Part shown: piece after piece, positions 45,229 through 55,362 of the stretch
Layout: every line of letters starts with the position of its first letter
Position numbering within the stretch: the first letter of the stretch is position 1
NCBI RefSeq assembly: GCF_026790065.1
Contig: NZ_JALAMO010000013.1
Location: forward strand, 1 to 64,000
Origin: Bacillus sp. N13C7
Lineage (GTDB): Bacteria > Bacillota > Bacilli > Bacillales > Bacillaceae
Direction: 5' to 3'
Length of the DNA: 64,000 bases
Translations under genes and position numbers: made by a program
Notes under the pieces: generated by a model
Seen by the model: only the letters and a program-made list of their open reading frames with translations
The model's database searches: none
What the model was told of the DNA's origin: nothing

Positions 45229-46067
45229 GGTACATCTGCTTTTTTTTCTTTTAACGTCTTATGCGCCTCTTCCACAATACGATTGATCTCTTCTTCCGGC
45301 AGCTCCTGCCCTACCTGCCCCTCTCCAGCCCAATGCAAATGAAGGAGAAATTCAATATTTCCGTCCCCTCCCGTGATTGGAGAAAATGACAGGCCTTTGC
45401 AGATATAGCCTTCAGCTGCAGAAAAGCTGATCATTCGCTTGAGCACATCAGCATGCACTTTAGGATCTCTGACAATCCCTTTTTTGCCGACGGATTCCCG
45501 TCCCGCTTCAAACTGCGGCTTAACAAGAGCTATGCAGTCACTGCCAGGTACAAGCAATGTTTTGAGGACAGGCAGGATGAGCCGAAGTGAAATAAAGGAC
45601 ACATCAATTGTGGCAAACTCCGGCATGCCCTTTGTAAAGTCCGCCGGTGTTGCGTAACGAAAGTTCGTCCGTTCCATCACAACGACCCGCTCATCCTGCC
45701 TAAGCTTCCAAGCAAGCTGATTGTAGCCTACATCCACCGCGTATGACTGTTTAGCTCCGTTTTGCAGAGCGCAGTCCGTGAAACCTCCGGTGGAGGAGCC
45801 AATATCAATCATAATTTTATCCTGAACAGAGACGGGAAACTCTTTCAGCGCTTTTTCAAGCTTTAAGCCGCCCCTGCTCACATATTTCAGCGGGTTTCCT
45901 TTGACGGTTAACGGAAGATCGCGGTCAATTTTTTCTCCAGGCTTGTCCATTCGGTTTTCGTTTGAATAGACAATCCCCGCCATAATGGCTCTCTTGGCTT
46001 TTTCCCGCGTTTCCGCCAGCCCTCTTTCCACTAGTAATACATCTAATCGTTCTTTCTTTGAGGTCAT
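45222..46067 (-). CDS. yqxC: TlyA family rRNA 2'-O-methyltransferase-like protein (YqxC)
   Basis: The 281-residue protein has an S4 RNA-binding domain (about 8-65, [20 protein letters not shown]) and an FtsJ-like SAM methyltransferase domain with the glycine loop [13 protein letters not shown] (about 88-100). TlyA proteins methylate cytidines of 16S and/or 23S rRNA. Whether this one does is not shown. It overlaps the dxs stop by 4 bases (ATGA), so translation is coupled. Confidence 0.88.
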   Translation of the reverse strand: MTSKKERLDVLLVERGLAETREKAKRAIMAGIVYSNENRMDKPGEKIDRDLPLTVKGNPLKYVSRGGLKLEKALKEFPVSVQDKIMIDIGSSTGGFTDCALQNGAKQSYAVDVGYNQLAWKLRQDERVVVMERTNFRYATPADFTKGMPEFATIDVSFISLRLILPVLKTLLVPGSDCIALVKPQFEAGRESVGKKGIVRDPKVHADVLKRMISFSAAEGYICKGLSFSPITGGDGNIEFLLHLHWAGEGQVGQELPEEEINRIVEEAHKTLKEKKADVPE

Positions 46068-47965
46068 GATCCAATTCCTTTATGTGTCTTCGGCGGCATC
46101 AGTAATCGAATACGGTTTGCCACCTGCTGTTTAGTTAGTCCAATTTCTTCAAGAAGCGCAGTTACGCTTCCGTGTTCAATAAACCGATCCGGGATTCCCA
46201 TTCTGTCAATTGGTGTAAGATATTCACCTTGATCATGAGCGAACTCTAAAATCGAACTTCCGAATCCGCCTTCTAAGACCGCTTCTTCAATCGTTAAAAT
46301 CGGCAAGCCTTCTTTTAGGATATCCTTCATCATCTTTTCATCGATCGGCTTGATATAGCGCGCATTCACAACACGCACGGAAAGGCCTTCTTTTTGCAGC
46401 TCTTCAGCTGCTTCAAGCGCCATTTCGATAGTTGTTCCAAATGTTAAGATGACAGCGTCATTTCCCGGACGCAGCACCTCCCACGTGCCGATCGGAATCG
46501 TTTTCAACTGTTCATCCATTTTTACACCGAGTCCGTTTCCGCGCGGAAAACGCATCGCAATCGGGCCTTCGTCATAGCTGAGTGCTGTATGAACCATATG
46601 CTGTCCTTCATTTTCATCTTTCGGCATCATTAAGACGATATTTGGGATATGGCGCATAAACGCAATATCAAACACGCCTTGATGTGTCTCTCCGTCAGCG
46701 CCGACAAGCCCTGCACGGTCAATGCCAATAAATACATTGGCGTTTTGGCGGCAAATGTCATGAACAACTTGGTCATATGCCCTTTGCAGGAAGGTTGAAT
46801 AAATCGCCAAAAACGGCTTCATCCCCTGCATTGCCATAGCTGCCGCCATTGTTGCGGCATGCTGTTCTGCGATTCCTACATCGAACATGCGGTCAGGGAA
46901 TTCCTTCGCAAAGCCTTCAAGCTTGGATCCAACAGGCATAGCCGGTGTAATGGCTACAATGCGTCCGTCCTCGCGCGCCATGCGCTGCACAGTTCCGCTG
47001 ACTAGGCCGCTCCATGAAGGAGCTGCTGCTTTTGGTTTTACAAAGTCACCGGTATTAATTTTATATGGTCCGGTACCGTGCCATGTTCCGACCGTATCGG
47101 TCTCAGCCGGTTTGTATCCCTTCCCTTTTTTCGTGATGACATGCAGGAGAACCGGGCCTTTCGTTTTTTTGGCGTATTGAAGATTCTCAATCAGCTCATG
47201 ATAAGAATGTCCGTCCACCGGGCCTAAATACGTAAAACCAAGCTCTTCAAAAAACATTCCCGAAACAAGCATGTATTTCAGGCTGTCTTTGACTCGTTCC
47301 GCTGTGGCAGCAAGTTTGCCACCGACTGCCGGAATCTTTTTAAACAAGTATTCGAGCTCATCTTTTACCCACTGGTATTTCCCGGCAGTGCGCAGCCGTC
47401 CGAGCATAGAATGAATGGCGCCGACATTTGGTGCAATACTCATCTCATTATCATTGAGGATGACAATCATGTCTTTTTTCTCGTCGCCAATGTGGTTCAG
47501 CGCTTCAAGCGCCATTCCGCCGGTCAACGCTCCGTCACCAATGATCGGAATAATAAATTCATCCGTTCCTTTAATATCACGCGCAGCTGCCATCCCCATC
47601 GCGCCTGACAGAGAAGTTGAGCTGTGCCCGGTTTCCCACACATCATGTTCGCTTTCACTCCGCTTTGGGAATCCGCAAAGCCCTTTATACTGGCGAAGCG
47701 TCGCAAATTCTTTTCCGCGCCCTGTCAACAGCTTGTGGACATACGACTGGTGGCCTACATCCCACAAAAACTTGTCCTTCGGGCTGTTAAATTCCTTATG
47801 CAGCGCAACAGTAAGCTCTACGACACCTAAGTTTGGGCCGATGTGGCCGCCAGAAGCGGATAAGGTTGTAATTAAAAATTGACGGATTTCATCACTTAAT
47901 TTCTCTAATTCATCAATGGACATGTTTTTTAAAAACGACGGGTCCTGTATTGATAAAAGATCCAA
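46064..47965 (-). CDS. dxs: 1-deoxy-D-xylulose-5-phosphate synthase
   Basis: This is the first and rate-setting enzyme of the MEP isoprenoid pathway, joining pyruvate and glyceraldehyde 3-phosphate with thiamine diphosphate. It is 633 residues. Motifs are [13 protein letters not shown] (about 71), the TPP motif [15 protein letters not shown] (about 150) and the catalytic Glu in [13 protein letters not shown]. The start is TTG at 47963-47965 with only a weak ribosome site (gtgagttgatcc). A promoter (48105-48134) and a leader of about 140 bases separate it from ispA. Confidence 0.95.
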   Translation of the reverse strand: MDLLSIQDPSFLKNMSIDELEKLSDEIRQFLITTLSASGGHIGPNLGVVELTVALHKEFNSPKDKFLWDVGHQSYVHKLLTGRGKEFATLRQYKGLCGFPKRSESEHDVWETGHSSTSLSGAMGMAAARDIKGTDEFIIPIIGDGALTGGMALEALNHIGDEKKDMIVILNDNEMSIAPNVGAIHSMLGRLRTAGKYQWVKDELEYLFKKIPAVGGKLAATAERVKDSLKYMLVSGMFFEELGFTYLGPVDGHSYHELIENLQYAKKTKGPVLLHVITKKGKGYKPAETDTVGTWHGTGPYKINTGDFVKPKAAAPSWSGLVSGTVQRMAREDGRIVAITPAMPVGSKLEGFAKEFPDRMFDVGIAEQHAATMAAAMAMQGMKPFLAIYSTFLQRAYDQVVHDICRQNANVFIGIDRAGLVGADGETHQGVFDIAFMRHIPNIVLMMPKDENEGQHMVHTALSYDEGPIAMRFPRGNGLGVKMDEQLKTIPIGTWEVLRPGNDAVILTFGTTIEMALEAAEELQKEGLSVRVVNARYIKPIDEKMMKDILKEGLPILTIEEAVLEGGFGSSILEFAHDQGEYLTPIDRMGIPDRFIEHGSVTALLEEIGLTKQQVANRIRLLMPPKTHKGIGS

Positions 47966-48104
47966 AGCGGATCAACTCACTTTCAGCATGAATTTCTGCA
48001 ATGATACATGTCTTCCGAATGCCGAGCTGGACAATGGCCGGTTCTCAGGCATAAAAAAAGACAAACGCGCTTTTCCTTTTCATTTTTCATATAAACTGCT
48101 TACA

Positions 48105-48134
48105 TTTTACCATATCTCGTGCAGCCGCTTCAAA
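48105..48134 (-). promoter_or_regulatory. Putative promoter of dxs
   Basis: On the minus strand TTGAAG (48129-48134), an 18-base spacer and TAAAAT (48105-48110) lie just inside or after the 3' end of ispA. The leader to the dxs start (47966-48098) has no recognisable riboswitch. Confidence 0.55.
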
Positions 48135-48145
48135 TTAGGATCGTT

Positions 48146-49036
48146 TTAGTGATCTCTTGCCGCAATTAAATCACAAAGTTCATATAAAAGGTCTTTTTGA
48201 AGAGACAGTCCGCTGATTAAACGCTTCGCTTCATTGATATGAACATCCAATTTATGTTTAGCCCCATCCAGTGAAAGAAGTGACGGGTAAGTCGATTTGT
48301 CGTTTGTTGTATCTGAGCCGACCCGTTTGCCGATTTTCTCTTCACTGCCTTCTAAATCTAAAATATCGTCTCTGATTTGAAAGCCGATTCCAATGTGGCT
48401 GCTGAAGGAACGCAGCGTTTCAATATCTTCCTCAGGCGCATCCGCCAAAATGGCACCGGCGATTACGCAAAAGCCGAGAAGCTTTGCAGTTTTCCGTTCA
48501 TGAATGGATTCGAGCTCCTCCAGCGTGACTTGGCGGTTTTCCGCTTCCATGTCAGCTACTTGTCCCCCGACCATGCCTTCAGTGCCTGCCGCTGAAATCA
48601 GTTCATTCACAAGACGAAGGCGCTTTTCTGCTGACACCTCGTCCGATACGTGGGATGTAATCAGCTTAAAGCTTTCCGTAAGTAGCCCGTCACCTGCTAA
48701 TACCGCTGTTGCTTCACCGAATACTTTATGGTTTGTCGGCTTCCCGCGGCGCAAATCGTCATCATCCATACAAGGAAGGTCATCATGAATTAACGAATAC
48801 GTGTGAATCATTTCGACAGCACAGCCGACTGGAATGCCGTCCTTTTCATTTTTCCCATATGCGTTTAAAACTGCCAGTACAATGAGGGGCCGCAGTCGCT
48901 TTCCGCCAGCCTCAAGGGAATACAGCATAGATTTCTTTAATGAGTCAGGCATATCTAGCATTTCTGTATAGACAGAAAGCTGTTTTTCAATCGTTTTTTT
49001 CCGCTCCGCCAGAAAGCTCGTTAATTTATTTGTCAC
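48146..49036 (-). CDS. ispA: Farnesyl diphosphate synthase / geranyltranstransferase (IspA)
   Basis: This enzyme condenses isopentenyl and dimethylallyl diphosphate to farnesyl diphosphate. It is 296 residues. The first aspartate-rich motif is in [15 protein letters not shown] (about 84-98) and the second in [10 protein letters not shown] (about 222-231). KTAKLLGFC and the other conserved positions are present. The start is GTG at 49034-49036 behind gaggaagacgaag, within the end of xseB (11-base overlap). Adjacent dxs supplies the upstream pathway. Confidence 0.93.
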
Positions 49037-49280
49037 CTTCGTCTTCCTCCTGAACACTGAAAGGTGCCAGTTCGCCGTCTTCTTTTAAAATGAAGTCCAT
49101 TTGTTTTTCAACTTTTTGCAGCTTTTCGTGACACATTTTTGAAAGAGCCATGCCTTCTTGGAAATAGTTAATCGCTTGCTCTAAAGGCACATCGCCCTCT
49201 TCAAGCTTTGATACAATGCTCTCTAGCCCTTTCATCGCTTCTTCAAATGTCATGTTTTCATTTTTTTTCACGTCTGTCAT
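49026..49280 (-). CDS. xseB: Exodeoxyribonuclease VII small subunit
   Basis: This 84-residue helical subunit of ExoVII binds XseA in several copies. The motif [19 protein letters not shown] (12-30) is the family signature, followed by [15 protein letters not shown]. It overlaps xseA by 4 bases and ispA by 11, so all three are translationally coupled. Confidence 0.94.
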
Positions 49281-50623
49281 TTTTCTTCCCCTCTCTTTTC
49301 TAATACTTCACAGGTCAGCACGCCATCCTTCAGCTTGACCTCAACCTGGTCCTTCTCTTCTATCTGACTGACACTTTTAATGAGTTCGTCCTCTTTATAT
49401 GCCAAGCTGTATCCTCTTTCCATCACTTGAAGAGGACTTAACGCATTCAGCTTGCCAAGAACAGTTTGAAATTGGGAATGCAGATGCTTCATTTGGATAT
49501 TCATATTTTTTGTCAGCTGATTTGTTTGTTCCTCGTATCGTTTTCTTGCTTGCTTCAGCTGTTCATGAGGATGCAGCGCCTCTAATCTGTATGTTTCACG
49601 CTCAAGCTGCCTGCTTTTTCGATCTAAAAGAGCGGTAAGCTGCGCTTGAAACTGCTGATAGGCAAGGTCAAACTGCTGCTCTTTTTGAGCATACAAACGC
49701 TTTGGAAAACGAAAGGCATACGAGGATTGCAGTGTTTGAATCCGTTCTTTTTTCTGGCTTAGATGCTGCTGCATCGCTCTTGTCATTCTGACTTCCGCTG
49801 TTTTTGTCCGTTCAATTAAATCAGTGGTATGCGGTACGGCAATCTCAGCTGCTCCTGTCGGCGTCGCGGCTCTGACATCAGCGACAAAATCACTGATCGT
49901 AAAGTCCGTTTCGTGCCCGACTGCCGATATAATCGGTATGTGAGAAGCAAAGATGGCGCGTGCTACAATTTCTTCATTAAATGCCCATAGTTCTTCAATC
50001 GAGCCGCCGCCTCTTCCGACAATTAATACGTCGCAAATCTCTTTTTCATTTGCCTCTTCAATGCGCGTAACGATGGATCTGCTCGCATTTTCGCCCTGTA
50101 CGAGCGCTGGAAGAACAATGACTTTTACAAGGGGATATCTTCTTTTTAGAGTTGTAATGACGTCTCTGACAGCAGCACCCGTTGGAGATGTCACAACCCC
50201 GATTGTGGCTGGAAATGCGGGGATTTGTTTTTTGTAGCGATCGTCAAATAAACCTTCTCCGGCAAGCTTCTTTTTTAGCTCTTCGTACGCTAAATAAAGC
50301 GCTCCGACCCCGTCAGGCTGCATTTCTTTGGCATATAATTGGTAGTTTCCGCTCGGTTCGTATACGGAAATTCCGCCTCTGACGAGCACCTTCATCCCGT
50401 TTTCAGGTTTAAAAGGCAGACGCTCGCTCTGTCTCGCGAACATCACCGACTGCATTCTGGCGTTTTCGTCCTTCAATGTGAAATAAATGTGGCCTCTTGT
50501 GTGTATTTTTACATTCGATAATTCGCCTTTAATCCAAATATTTTCAAGGTGAGGATCTACATCGAATTTTCGTTTTATATACTTTGTTAGCGCTGAGACG
50601 GTAACATACGCTGTTTCACCCAT
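49277..50623 (-). CDS. xseA: Exodeoxyribonuclease VII large subunit
   Basis: ExoVII degrades single-stranded DNA from both ends to oligonucleotides. The 448-residue protein has an N-terminal OB fold (about 1-100; [21 protein letters not shown]), the catalytic domain with [14 protein letters not shown] and [16 protein letters not shown], and a long coiled coil (about 270-385) that binds XseB. The start is ATG. The gene lies 136 bases after folD. That gap holds two hairpins, one of them terminator-like. Confidence 0.95.
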
Positions 50624-50661
50624 GTCTCAAACTCCTCTCATAAGCATTCCTGCACCATAAC

Positions 50662-50704
50662 TAAAGAAAACCCGCCCTGGCTTTAGGAGCCTGAAGAAGC
50701 GGGT
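50662..50704 (-). terminator. Terminator-like hairpin between folD and xseA
   Basis: The outer stem acccgc / gcgggt (50670-50675 with 50699-50704) encloses a smaller ggct/agcc hairpin. Tttt and more T follow on the minus strand. It probably attenuates transcription into xseA. Confidence 0.55.
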
Positions 50705-50713
50705 ATCGTGCTC

Positions 50714-50749
50714 ATATTCACAGCAGGCCAACGTCCCGCCTGTGAATAT
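50714..50749 (-). other. 10-bp stem-loop just after folD
   Basis: Atattcacag (50714-50723) pairs exactly with ctgtgaatat (50740-50749) around a GC-rich 16-base loop, 11 bases past the folD stop. There is no T-run. Its role is unknown; mRNA 3' protection or an anti-terminator arm are possible. Confidence 0.5.
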
Positions 50750-50759
50750 CTCCAATTAT

Positions 50760-51611
50760 CTATGATAACGTACGTTTCGCAGATTTAACAGTATTATGCG
50801 CAAGCATCGTGATGGTCATTGGACCTACTCCGCCCGGAACCGGCGTGATGAAGGATGCCTTTTCCTTTGCCCCTTCAAATTCAACATCACCGCAAAGCTT
50901 TCCGCTTTCCAGACGGTTAACGCCGACGTCAATGACAACAGCACCCTCTTTGATCTGGTCTGCATTGATGAAATTGGCTCTGCCGACTGCCACCACCAGG
51001 ATGTCCGCTTTTTTCGTATGTTCTGTAATGTTTTCTGTTCTTGAATGACAGTAGGTAACCGTCGCGTTTTCATTTAATAAAAGCTGGCCGACAGGTTTGC
51101 CGACAATATTGCTTCGGCCGACTACAACAACTTCTTTACCGGAAAGGTCAATATTCGTTTTCTTCAAAAGCTCAACAATTCCGTGAGGCGTACAAGGAAG
51201 AAACGTATCTTCGCCAAGAAGCATTTTCCCTACGTTTAACGGGTGAAAACCGTCTACATCTTTATCAGGAGAGATACGTTCGATTACCGCTTTTTCAGAA
51301 ATATGGTCTGGAAGCGGAAGCTGAACGAGAATGCCGTGAAACTCAGGATCTTGATTGTATTGATCGATAATGGAAAGCAGTTCAGCTTCGGTAAGGCTGC
51401 TGTCAAATTGATCGAGCTTGAAATTCATTCCCATTGTTTCAGCCGCTTTTTTCTTTCCTCGCACGTAAGAGTGAGAAGCAGGATCATCTCCAATCAAAAT
51501 AACCGCCAGTCCAGGAGTGACGCCTTGCTTTTTAAGCTCTTCTACCTCTTTTGCCAATTGTTCGCGTTTTTCTCTAGCCGTTTCTTTTCCGTCGATGATT
51601 GTTGCAGTCAT
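50760..51611 (-). CDS. folD: Methylenetetrahydrofolate dehydrogenase / cyclohydrolase
   Basis: This bifunctional enzyme interconverts 5,10-methylene- and 10-formyl-tetrahydrofolate with NADP. It is 283 residues. The active-site region is [14 protein letters not shown] (around 48-61), with QLPLPDHI and [15 protein letters not shown]. The NADP loop is [17 protein letters not shown], and the C-terminal signature is [11 protein letters not shown]. The start is ATG, 11 bases after nusB. It supplies one-carbon units for purine and initiator tRNA synthesis. Confidence 0.96.
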   Translation of the reverse strand: MTATIIDGKETAREKREQLAKEVEELKKQGVTPGLAVILIGDDPASHSYVRGKKKAAETMGMNFKLDQFDSSLTEAELLSIIDQYNQDPEFHGILVQLPLPDHISEKAVIERISPDKDVDGFHPLNVGKMLLGEDTFLPCTPHGIVELLKKTNIDLSGKEVVVVGRSNIVGKPVGQLLLNENATVTYCHSRTENITEHTKKADILVVAVGRANFINADQIKEGAVVIDVGVNRLESGKLCGDVEFEGAKEKASFITPVPGGVGPMTITMLAHNTVKSAKRTLS

Positions 51612-51622
51612 TTTCTTTCCTC

Positions 51623-52018
51623 CTATGATTGTTCAATATCTGATTTAATGTTAGAAAGAACCCCGTTTACAAACTTTGTCGCTTTGTCATCACCAAACCG
51701 TTTTGCCAGCTCAATCGCTTCGTTCATAGAGACATTCACCGGAATGTCTTCGGCATATGCCATTTCGTATGCTGCCAGACGCAAAATCGCGCGGTCAACA
51801 TTGGCAATCCGATCGAGCTTCCAATTCACCAGATGCTTGGAGATCATTTCATCCAGCTGAACTTGGTGTTCCAATACCCCGTGCACAAGCTGTTCAAAGA
51901 AAGGATCTGTTTTTTCTTCATCCAATGCATGTTCTATGGCTTCATTCACTGCAATATCGCTGACATCAATTTGAAATAGTGCCTGCAAAGCTTTTTCTCT
52001 TGCTGTTCTTCTTTTCAT
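51623..52018 (-). CDS. nusB: Transcription antitermination factor NusB
   Basis: This 131-residue all-helical protein works with NusE/S10 at boxA of rRNA operons. The N-terminus [21 protein letters not shown] contains the RNA-binding Arg patch. The C-terminal half has [35 protein letters not shown], the family signature. The start is ATG behind aaggagaaagaaa. An extended -10 box (TGTTATGAT, -10 at 52070-52075) lies about 50 bases upstream. Confidence 0.95.
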   Translation of the reverse strand: MKRRTAREKALQALFQIDVSDIAVNEAIEHALDEEKTDPFFEQLVHGVLEHQVQLDEMISKHLVNWKLDRIANVDRAILRLAAYEMAYAEDIPVNVSMNEAIELAKRFGDDKATKFVNGVLSNIKSDIEQS

Positions 52019-52069
52019 TTTCTTTCTCCTTTGATCCTCTTTATCCGCTTGTCGTTAAGCCACAAAGAG

Positions 52070-52078
52070 ATCATAACA
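52070..52078 (-). promoter_or_regulatory. Extended -10 promoter element of nusB
   Basis: TGTTATGAT on the minus strand has the TGn extension and a good -10. No convincing -35 is seen. Confidence 0.4.
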
Positions 52079-52172
52079 TATTTTTTTCGTATCCGCATAT
52101 TGAAATCAAGGTTTTTTACCCTATTGCCGAATATTTTCACACACCTTAATATGATTATTCGGATTTCACGTT

Positions 52173-52212
52173 CATGAAGAAACTCGGCTGCCTTGAGCCG
52201 GTTTTCTTCATG
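52173..52212. repeat. Long imperfect inverted repeat between yqhY and nusB
   Basis: Catgaagaaa (52173-52182) pairs with tttcttcatg (52203-52212), and an inner cggct (52185-52189) pairs with agccg (52196-52200) around a 6-base loop. This gives about 16 pairs with one mismatch. There is no T-run on either side, so it is not a standard terminator. Confidence 0.6.
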
Positions 52213-52235
52213 CTTTGAAATAAAGGGTAACGTGT

Positions 52236-52270
52236 AAAAAAACCAAAGGGCCGCCCTCCCCTTGGTTTTT
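52236..52270 (-). terminator. Terminator of accB-accC-yqhY
   Basis: On the minus strand aaccaaggg pairs with ccctttggtt and is followed by seven T residues, 12 bases after yqhY. Confidence 0.85.
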
Positions 52271-52281
52271 TGTTAAGCCAT

Positions 52282-52689
52282 TTACATTTCTTCGTCGATT
52301 TGGACTTCCTGGGCTTTTGTGTCAAATTGAATGCCGACGATGTGAATATTGATCTCATTAATCGAAAGAGACGTCATATTTAATAAGGTTTGACGAATGT
52401 TTTCCTGAACAGACGCTGCAACTTTCGGAATTGAAACACCGAATGTAACGACACAGTATACATCGATTGTAATTCCGTCATCCGCCAGATCTACTTTGAC
52501 ACCTTTGCCATGATTCACTTTACCGAAGCGCTCAACGACACCTGTCGCAAAGTTTCCGCGCATTTCGGCAACCCCGTCAACTTCTGAAGCTGCTATGCCG
52601 GCAATGACCTCAATGACTTCCGGTGCAATCTCAACCTTACCTAAATGCGTATCTTCTTGATCCATTTTAAGCAAGCTGTTGTCTTTCAT
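52282..52689 (-). CDS. yqhY: YqhY, Asp23/Gls24 family protein
   Basis: This 135-residue protein belongs to the Asp23 (alkaline shock protein) family. The segment GKVEIAPEVIEVIAGIAASEVDGVAEM near the N-terminus is the family hallmark. Its place after accB-accC is conserved in Firmicutes, and it has been linked to control of acetyl-CoA carboxylase, though its mechanism is not evident from sequence. There is no membrane segment. The start is ATG, 20 bases after accC. Confidence 0.88.
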   Translation of the reverse strand: MKDNSLLKMDQEDTHLGKVEIAPEVIEVIAGIAASEVDGVAEMRGNFATGVVERFGKVNHGKGVKVDLADDGITIDVYCVVTFGVSIPKVAASVQENIRQTLLNMTSLSINEINIHIVGIQFDTKAQEVQIDEEM

Positions 52690-52709
52690 TCAATTCACCT
52701 CCGTAAAAA

Positions 52710-54062
52710 TTATGAGCCCATTACATCATATGTTTCTAAAAATTTTGTATTAAACTCTCCGCTTACAAATGTTTCGTGTTCAAGCAGTTTTAAGTGGAAC
52801 GGGATTGTTGTCTCAATGCCTTCGATCACGAATTCGCTCAATGCGCGCTTCATGCGGGCAATGGCTTCATCTCTCGTTTTTCCGTATGTGATTACTTTTG
52901 CAATCATACTGTCATAGTACGGAGGGATGGCATAGCCCGGGTACGCAGCAGAATCGACACGGACACCAAGGCCGCCGGGAGGCAGGTACATTTTAATTTC
53001 ACCAGGTGACGGCATAAAATTTTTACTTGGATTTTCTGCGTTGATTCGGCATTCGATAGCCCAGCCTTGGAATTCGACATCCTCTTGTTTGAGGCTGAGT
53101 TCCATTCCTGATGCAACTTTGATCTGTTCCTTAATCAGGTCAGTTCCTGTTACCATTTCTGTTACTGGATGTTCTACCTGGATTCTCGTGTTCATTTCCA
53201 TGAAATAGTAGCGCTGTTCTTTGTAGTCGTAAATAAATTCAACAGTTCCCGCGCCTGTATAGCCGACTGCTTTTGCAGCCTTAACCGCTGCATCTCCCAT
53301 CTGCTCCCTGATTTCTGAATCAAGCGCCGGAGACGGCGTTTCTTCCAAAAGCTTTTGCAGGCGTCTTTGAATCGAGCAGTCGCGTTCACCCAAATGGATC
53401 GTATTTCCGTAGTTATCGGCAAGCACTTGGATCTCAACATGACGAAAATCTTCTATGTATTTTTCGATGTAAACACCTGGATTTCCAAATGCTGTTGCAG
53501 CTTCCTGCTGTGTAATCTTAATGCCTTTGATCAGTTCCTCTTCGGTGCGGGCAACCCTGATCCCTTTTCCGCCTCCGCCTGCGGTGGCTTTTATAATTAC
53601 AGGATACCCAATTTCATTAGCAAGCGAAACCGCTTCTTCCACATTTTCTATAATTCCTTGTGATCCCGGTACGATCGGGACGCCTGCCTGTTTCATCGTT
53701 TCCCGCGCAACGTCTTTTGTTCCCATTTTTGAAATGGCGTCAGCACTCGGGCCGACAAAAGTGACGTTGACTTCTTCACATAATTCCGCGAAATCAGCAT
53801 TTTCAGCTAAGAACCCATATCCCGGATGAATAGCGTCCGTGCCTGTCAGCTTCGCAACACTCACAATATTTGTAACATTTAAGTAGCTGTCTTTTGATGC
53901 TTTCGGTCCGATACAAAAAGCTTCATCGGCCATTTGAACATGAAGGGCATCTTTATCGGCTTCTGAATAAACAGCGACAGTCTCAATTCCGAGCTCCTTA
54001 CAGGCTCTGATGATTCTGACAGCAATTTCTCCTCTGTTGGCGATCAATAGCTTTTTAATCAT
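52710..54062 (-). CDS. accC: Acetyl-CoA carboxylase, biotin carboxylase subunit
   Basis: This subunit carboxylates biotin on AccB with bicarbonate and ATP, the first half of malonyl-CoA formation. The 450-residue ATP-grasp enzyme begins [24 protein letters not shown]. The glycine-rich ATP loop is [14 protein letters not shown] (about 159-172), and metal and catalytic residues are in [14 protein letters not shown] (about 288-301). It may also serve the acyl-CoA carboxyltransferase YqjD. The start is ATG, 11 bases after accB. Confidence 0.97.
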   Translation of the reverse strand: MIKKLLIANRGEIAVRIIRACKELGIETVAVYSEADKDALHVQMADEAFCIGPKASKDSYLNVTNIVSVAKLTGTDAIHPGYGFLAENADFAELCEEVNVTFVGPSADAISKMGTKDVARETMKQAGVPIVPGSQGIIENVEEAVSLANEIGYPVIIKATAGGGGKGIRVARTEEELIKGIKITQQEAATAFGNPGVYIEKYIEDFRHVEIQVLADNYGNTIHLGERDCSIQRRLQKLLEETPSPALDSEIREQMGDAAVKAAKAVGYTGAGTVEFIYDYKEQRYYFMEMNTRIQVEHPVTEMVTGTDLIKEQIKVASGMELSLKQEDVEFQGWAIECRINAENPSKNFMPSPGEIKMYLPPGGLGVRVDSAAYPGYAIPPYYDSMIAKVITYGKTRDEAIARMKRALSEFVIEGIETTIPFHLKLLEHETFVSGEFNTKFLETYDVMGS

Positions 54063-54073
54063 GTTAAGTCTCC

Positions 54074-54556
54074 TTACTCTGCTTTCACAAGAAATAGAGG
54101 TTGTCCGTATTCGACCAGCTGGCCGTTTTCTACTAATACTTCAACGATTTCGCCTTTTACTTCTGCTTCGATCTCGTTGAATAGCTTCATCGCTTCTACA
54201 ATGCAGACAACTGTATTTTCATTTACTTTTGAACCAGCCGTTACATAAGGGCCAGCTTCCGGTGATGAAGATGCATAAAACGTTCCTACCATTGGTGAAG
54301 TAATTTTATGCAGATTTTCATCTTGCTTCGGTGCTTCTTGGGCAGGTGCGGGAGCTGCTTGCTGCGCTTGCGGCTGAACTGCCTGCGGAGCCTGAGCCTG
54401 TACAGATGCTGCCGGCGCCTGCTGCATGACTTGAACAGTGCCTGCTTCATGTTTTTTCAGTTTTAAGGATACACCTTCATTTTCATATACGAATTCGTCA
54501 ATTGTAGACTCGTCAATTGCTTTAATCAGCTCGTGGATTTCTTTCATATTTAACAT
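54074..54556 (-). CDS. accB: Acetyl-CoA carboxylase, biotin carboxyl carrier protein
   Basis: This 160-residue carrier has an N-terminal helical region, a Pro/Ala/Gln-rich linker (about 45-75) and the C-terminal biotinyl domain with the biotinylated Lys124 in VEAMKLFNE. The start is ATG behind aggagtgcgattga. It is the first gene of accB-accC-yqhY. A promoter with TTGAAT, 17 bases, TAAGAT is found 67-95 bases upstream. Confidence 0.96.
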   Translation of the reverse strand: MLNMKEIHELIKAIDESTIDEFVYENEGVSLKLKKHEAGTVQVMQQAPAASVQAQAPQAVQPQAQQAAPAPAQEAPKQDENLHKITSPMVGTFYASSSPEAGPYVTAGSKVNENTVVCIVEAMKLFNEIEAEVKGEIVEVLVENGQLVEYGQPLFLVKAE

Positions 54557-54622
54557 TCAATCGCACTCCTATGTATGAAATTTCTTTTTTATAGGTTACT
54601 ACTAAAAGTACATACTATGTTT

Positions 54623-54651
54623 ATCTTACAGGAGCGGACTTTTGAATTCAA
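54623..54651 (-). promoter_or_regulatory. Putative SigA promoter of accBC
   Basis: On the minus strand TTGAAT (54646-54651), 17 bases, TAAGAT (54623-54628). Confidence 0.6.
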
Positions 54652-54671
54652 CTCTAATATGATTGCAACGC

Positions 54672-54695
54672 AAAAAGCCCGCTGTTTAAGCGGGC
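54672..54695 (-). terminator. Terminator of the spoIIIA operon
   Basis: Gcccgc / gcgggc (54677-54682 with 54690-54695) is followed by five T residues on the minus strand, 17 bases past spoIIIAH. Confidence 0.85.
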
Positions 54696-54711
54696 GTGTT
54701 TTCCTCTTTCT

Positions 54712-55362
54712 TTATTTGGATGGTTCAAATGTGACAGCGACGTCTTTCATTGTTTTGATTTCTTTTGCCACAAGGTCTATGATCGCTGTGGCCTTCGATT
54801 TGGAGTGTTTGTCTGATTTGACTGTAATATTGATTTTATCTCCTTCAGCATTAACGAGCGCATCTTCGTAACCTTGTGTTTTAATAAGCGTTTCCAGCTG
54901 TTTTTCTGTCCCTTCCACTTCACTGAGAGCCGTCATTTTATCGTATGCTTCGCTTTTCTCTTTTGCTGTTGCATCATCGCTTGACACAATGGCATTCAGC
55001 TCTTCTCTTTCTTTGCTTCTGGCATCTTCTAAATCAAGACGGTACGTCGTGAACAGATCATCATCGGCTGTTTCTGTGACAACAGTCCCTTTTTCACTGG
55101 CTTCAGCGGATGTTTCCTTGTCTGCTGATGAATCTTTCGTGCCCTTTGTTCCATCTTCTTTTTCAGTTTCTGTACCGTTTTTTTCCTTCGTGTCTTCCTT
55201 GGCAGGCGCTTTTTCAGTTGCTACCTCTCCGCTGTCAGACGCGCTTTTTTCACTTTGCATTTGCACGGCATTTTTGCTTTCCGGAGACATGATATAGTAG
55301 ACGCTTAACACCACGACAAGACTGAGCATTGTTAATAGCCAAACAGTTTGTTTTTTGAGCAT
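54712..55362 (-). CDS. spoIIIAH: Stage III sporulation protein SpoIIIAH
   Basis: This mother-cell membrane protein pairs through its extracellular domain with forespore SpoIIQ, forming the channel between the two cells. It is 216 residues: one N-terminal span (about 7-25), a long acidic Lys/Glu/Thr-rich linker (about 35-100) and a C-terminal ring-building (YscJ/FliF-like) domain. The ATG directly follows the spoIIIAG stop (TAA-ATG) behind aggagg. It is the last gene of the operon. Confidence 0.95.
   Translation of the reverse strand: MLKKQTVWLLTMLSLVVVLSVYYIMSPESKNAVQMQSEKSASDSGEVATEKAPAKEDTKEKNGTETEKEDGTKGTKDSSADKETSAEASEKGTVVTETADDDLFTTYRLDLEDARSKEREELNAIVSSDDATAKEKSEAYDKMTALSEVEGTEKQLETLIKTQGYEDALVNAEGDKINITVKSDKHSKSKATAIIDLVAKEIKTMKDVAVTFEPSK

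Noticed and set aside
47415-47882. 155-codon plus-strand ORF inside dxs
   Set aside because: It is a codon-bias shadow of dxs on the other strand; no start signal or family features.
47985-48089. 35-codon leader ORF before dxs (minus strand, starts MKNEKEKR)
   Set aside because: There is no Shine-Dalgarno before its ATG and no family likeness, so I do not list it as a gene.
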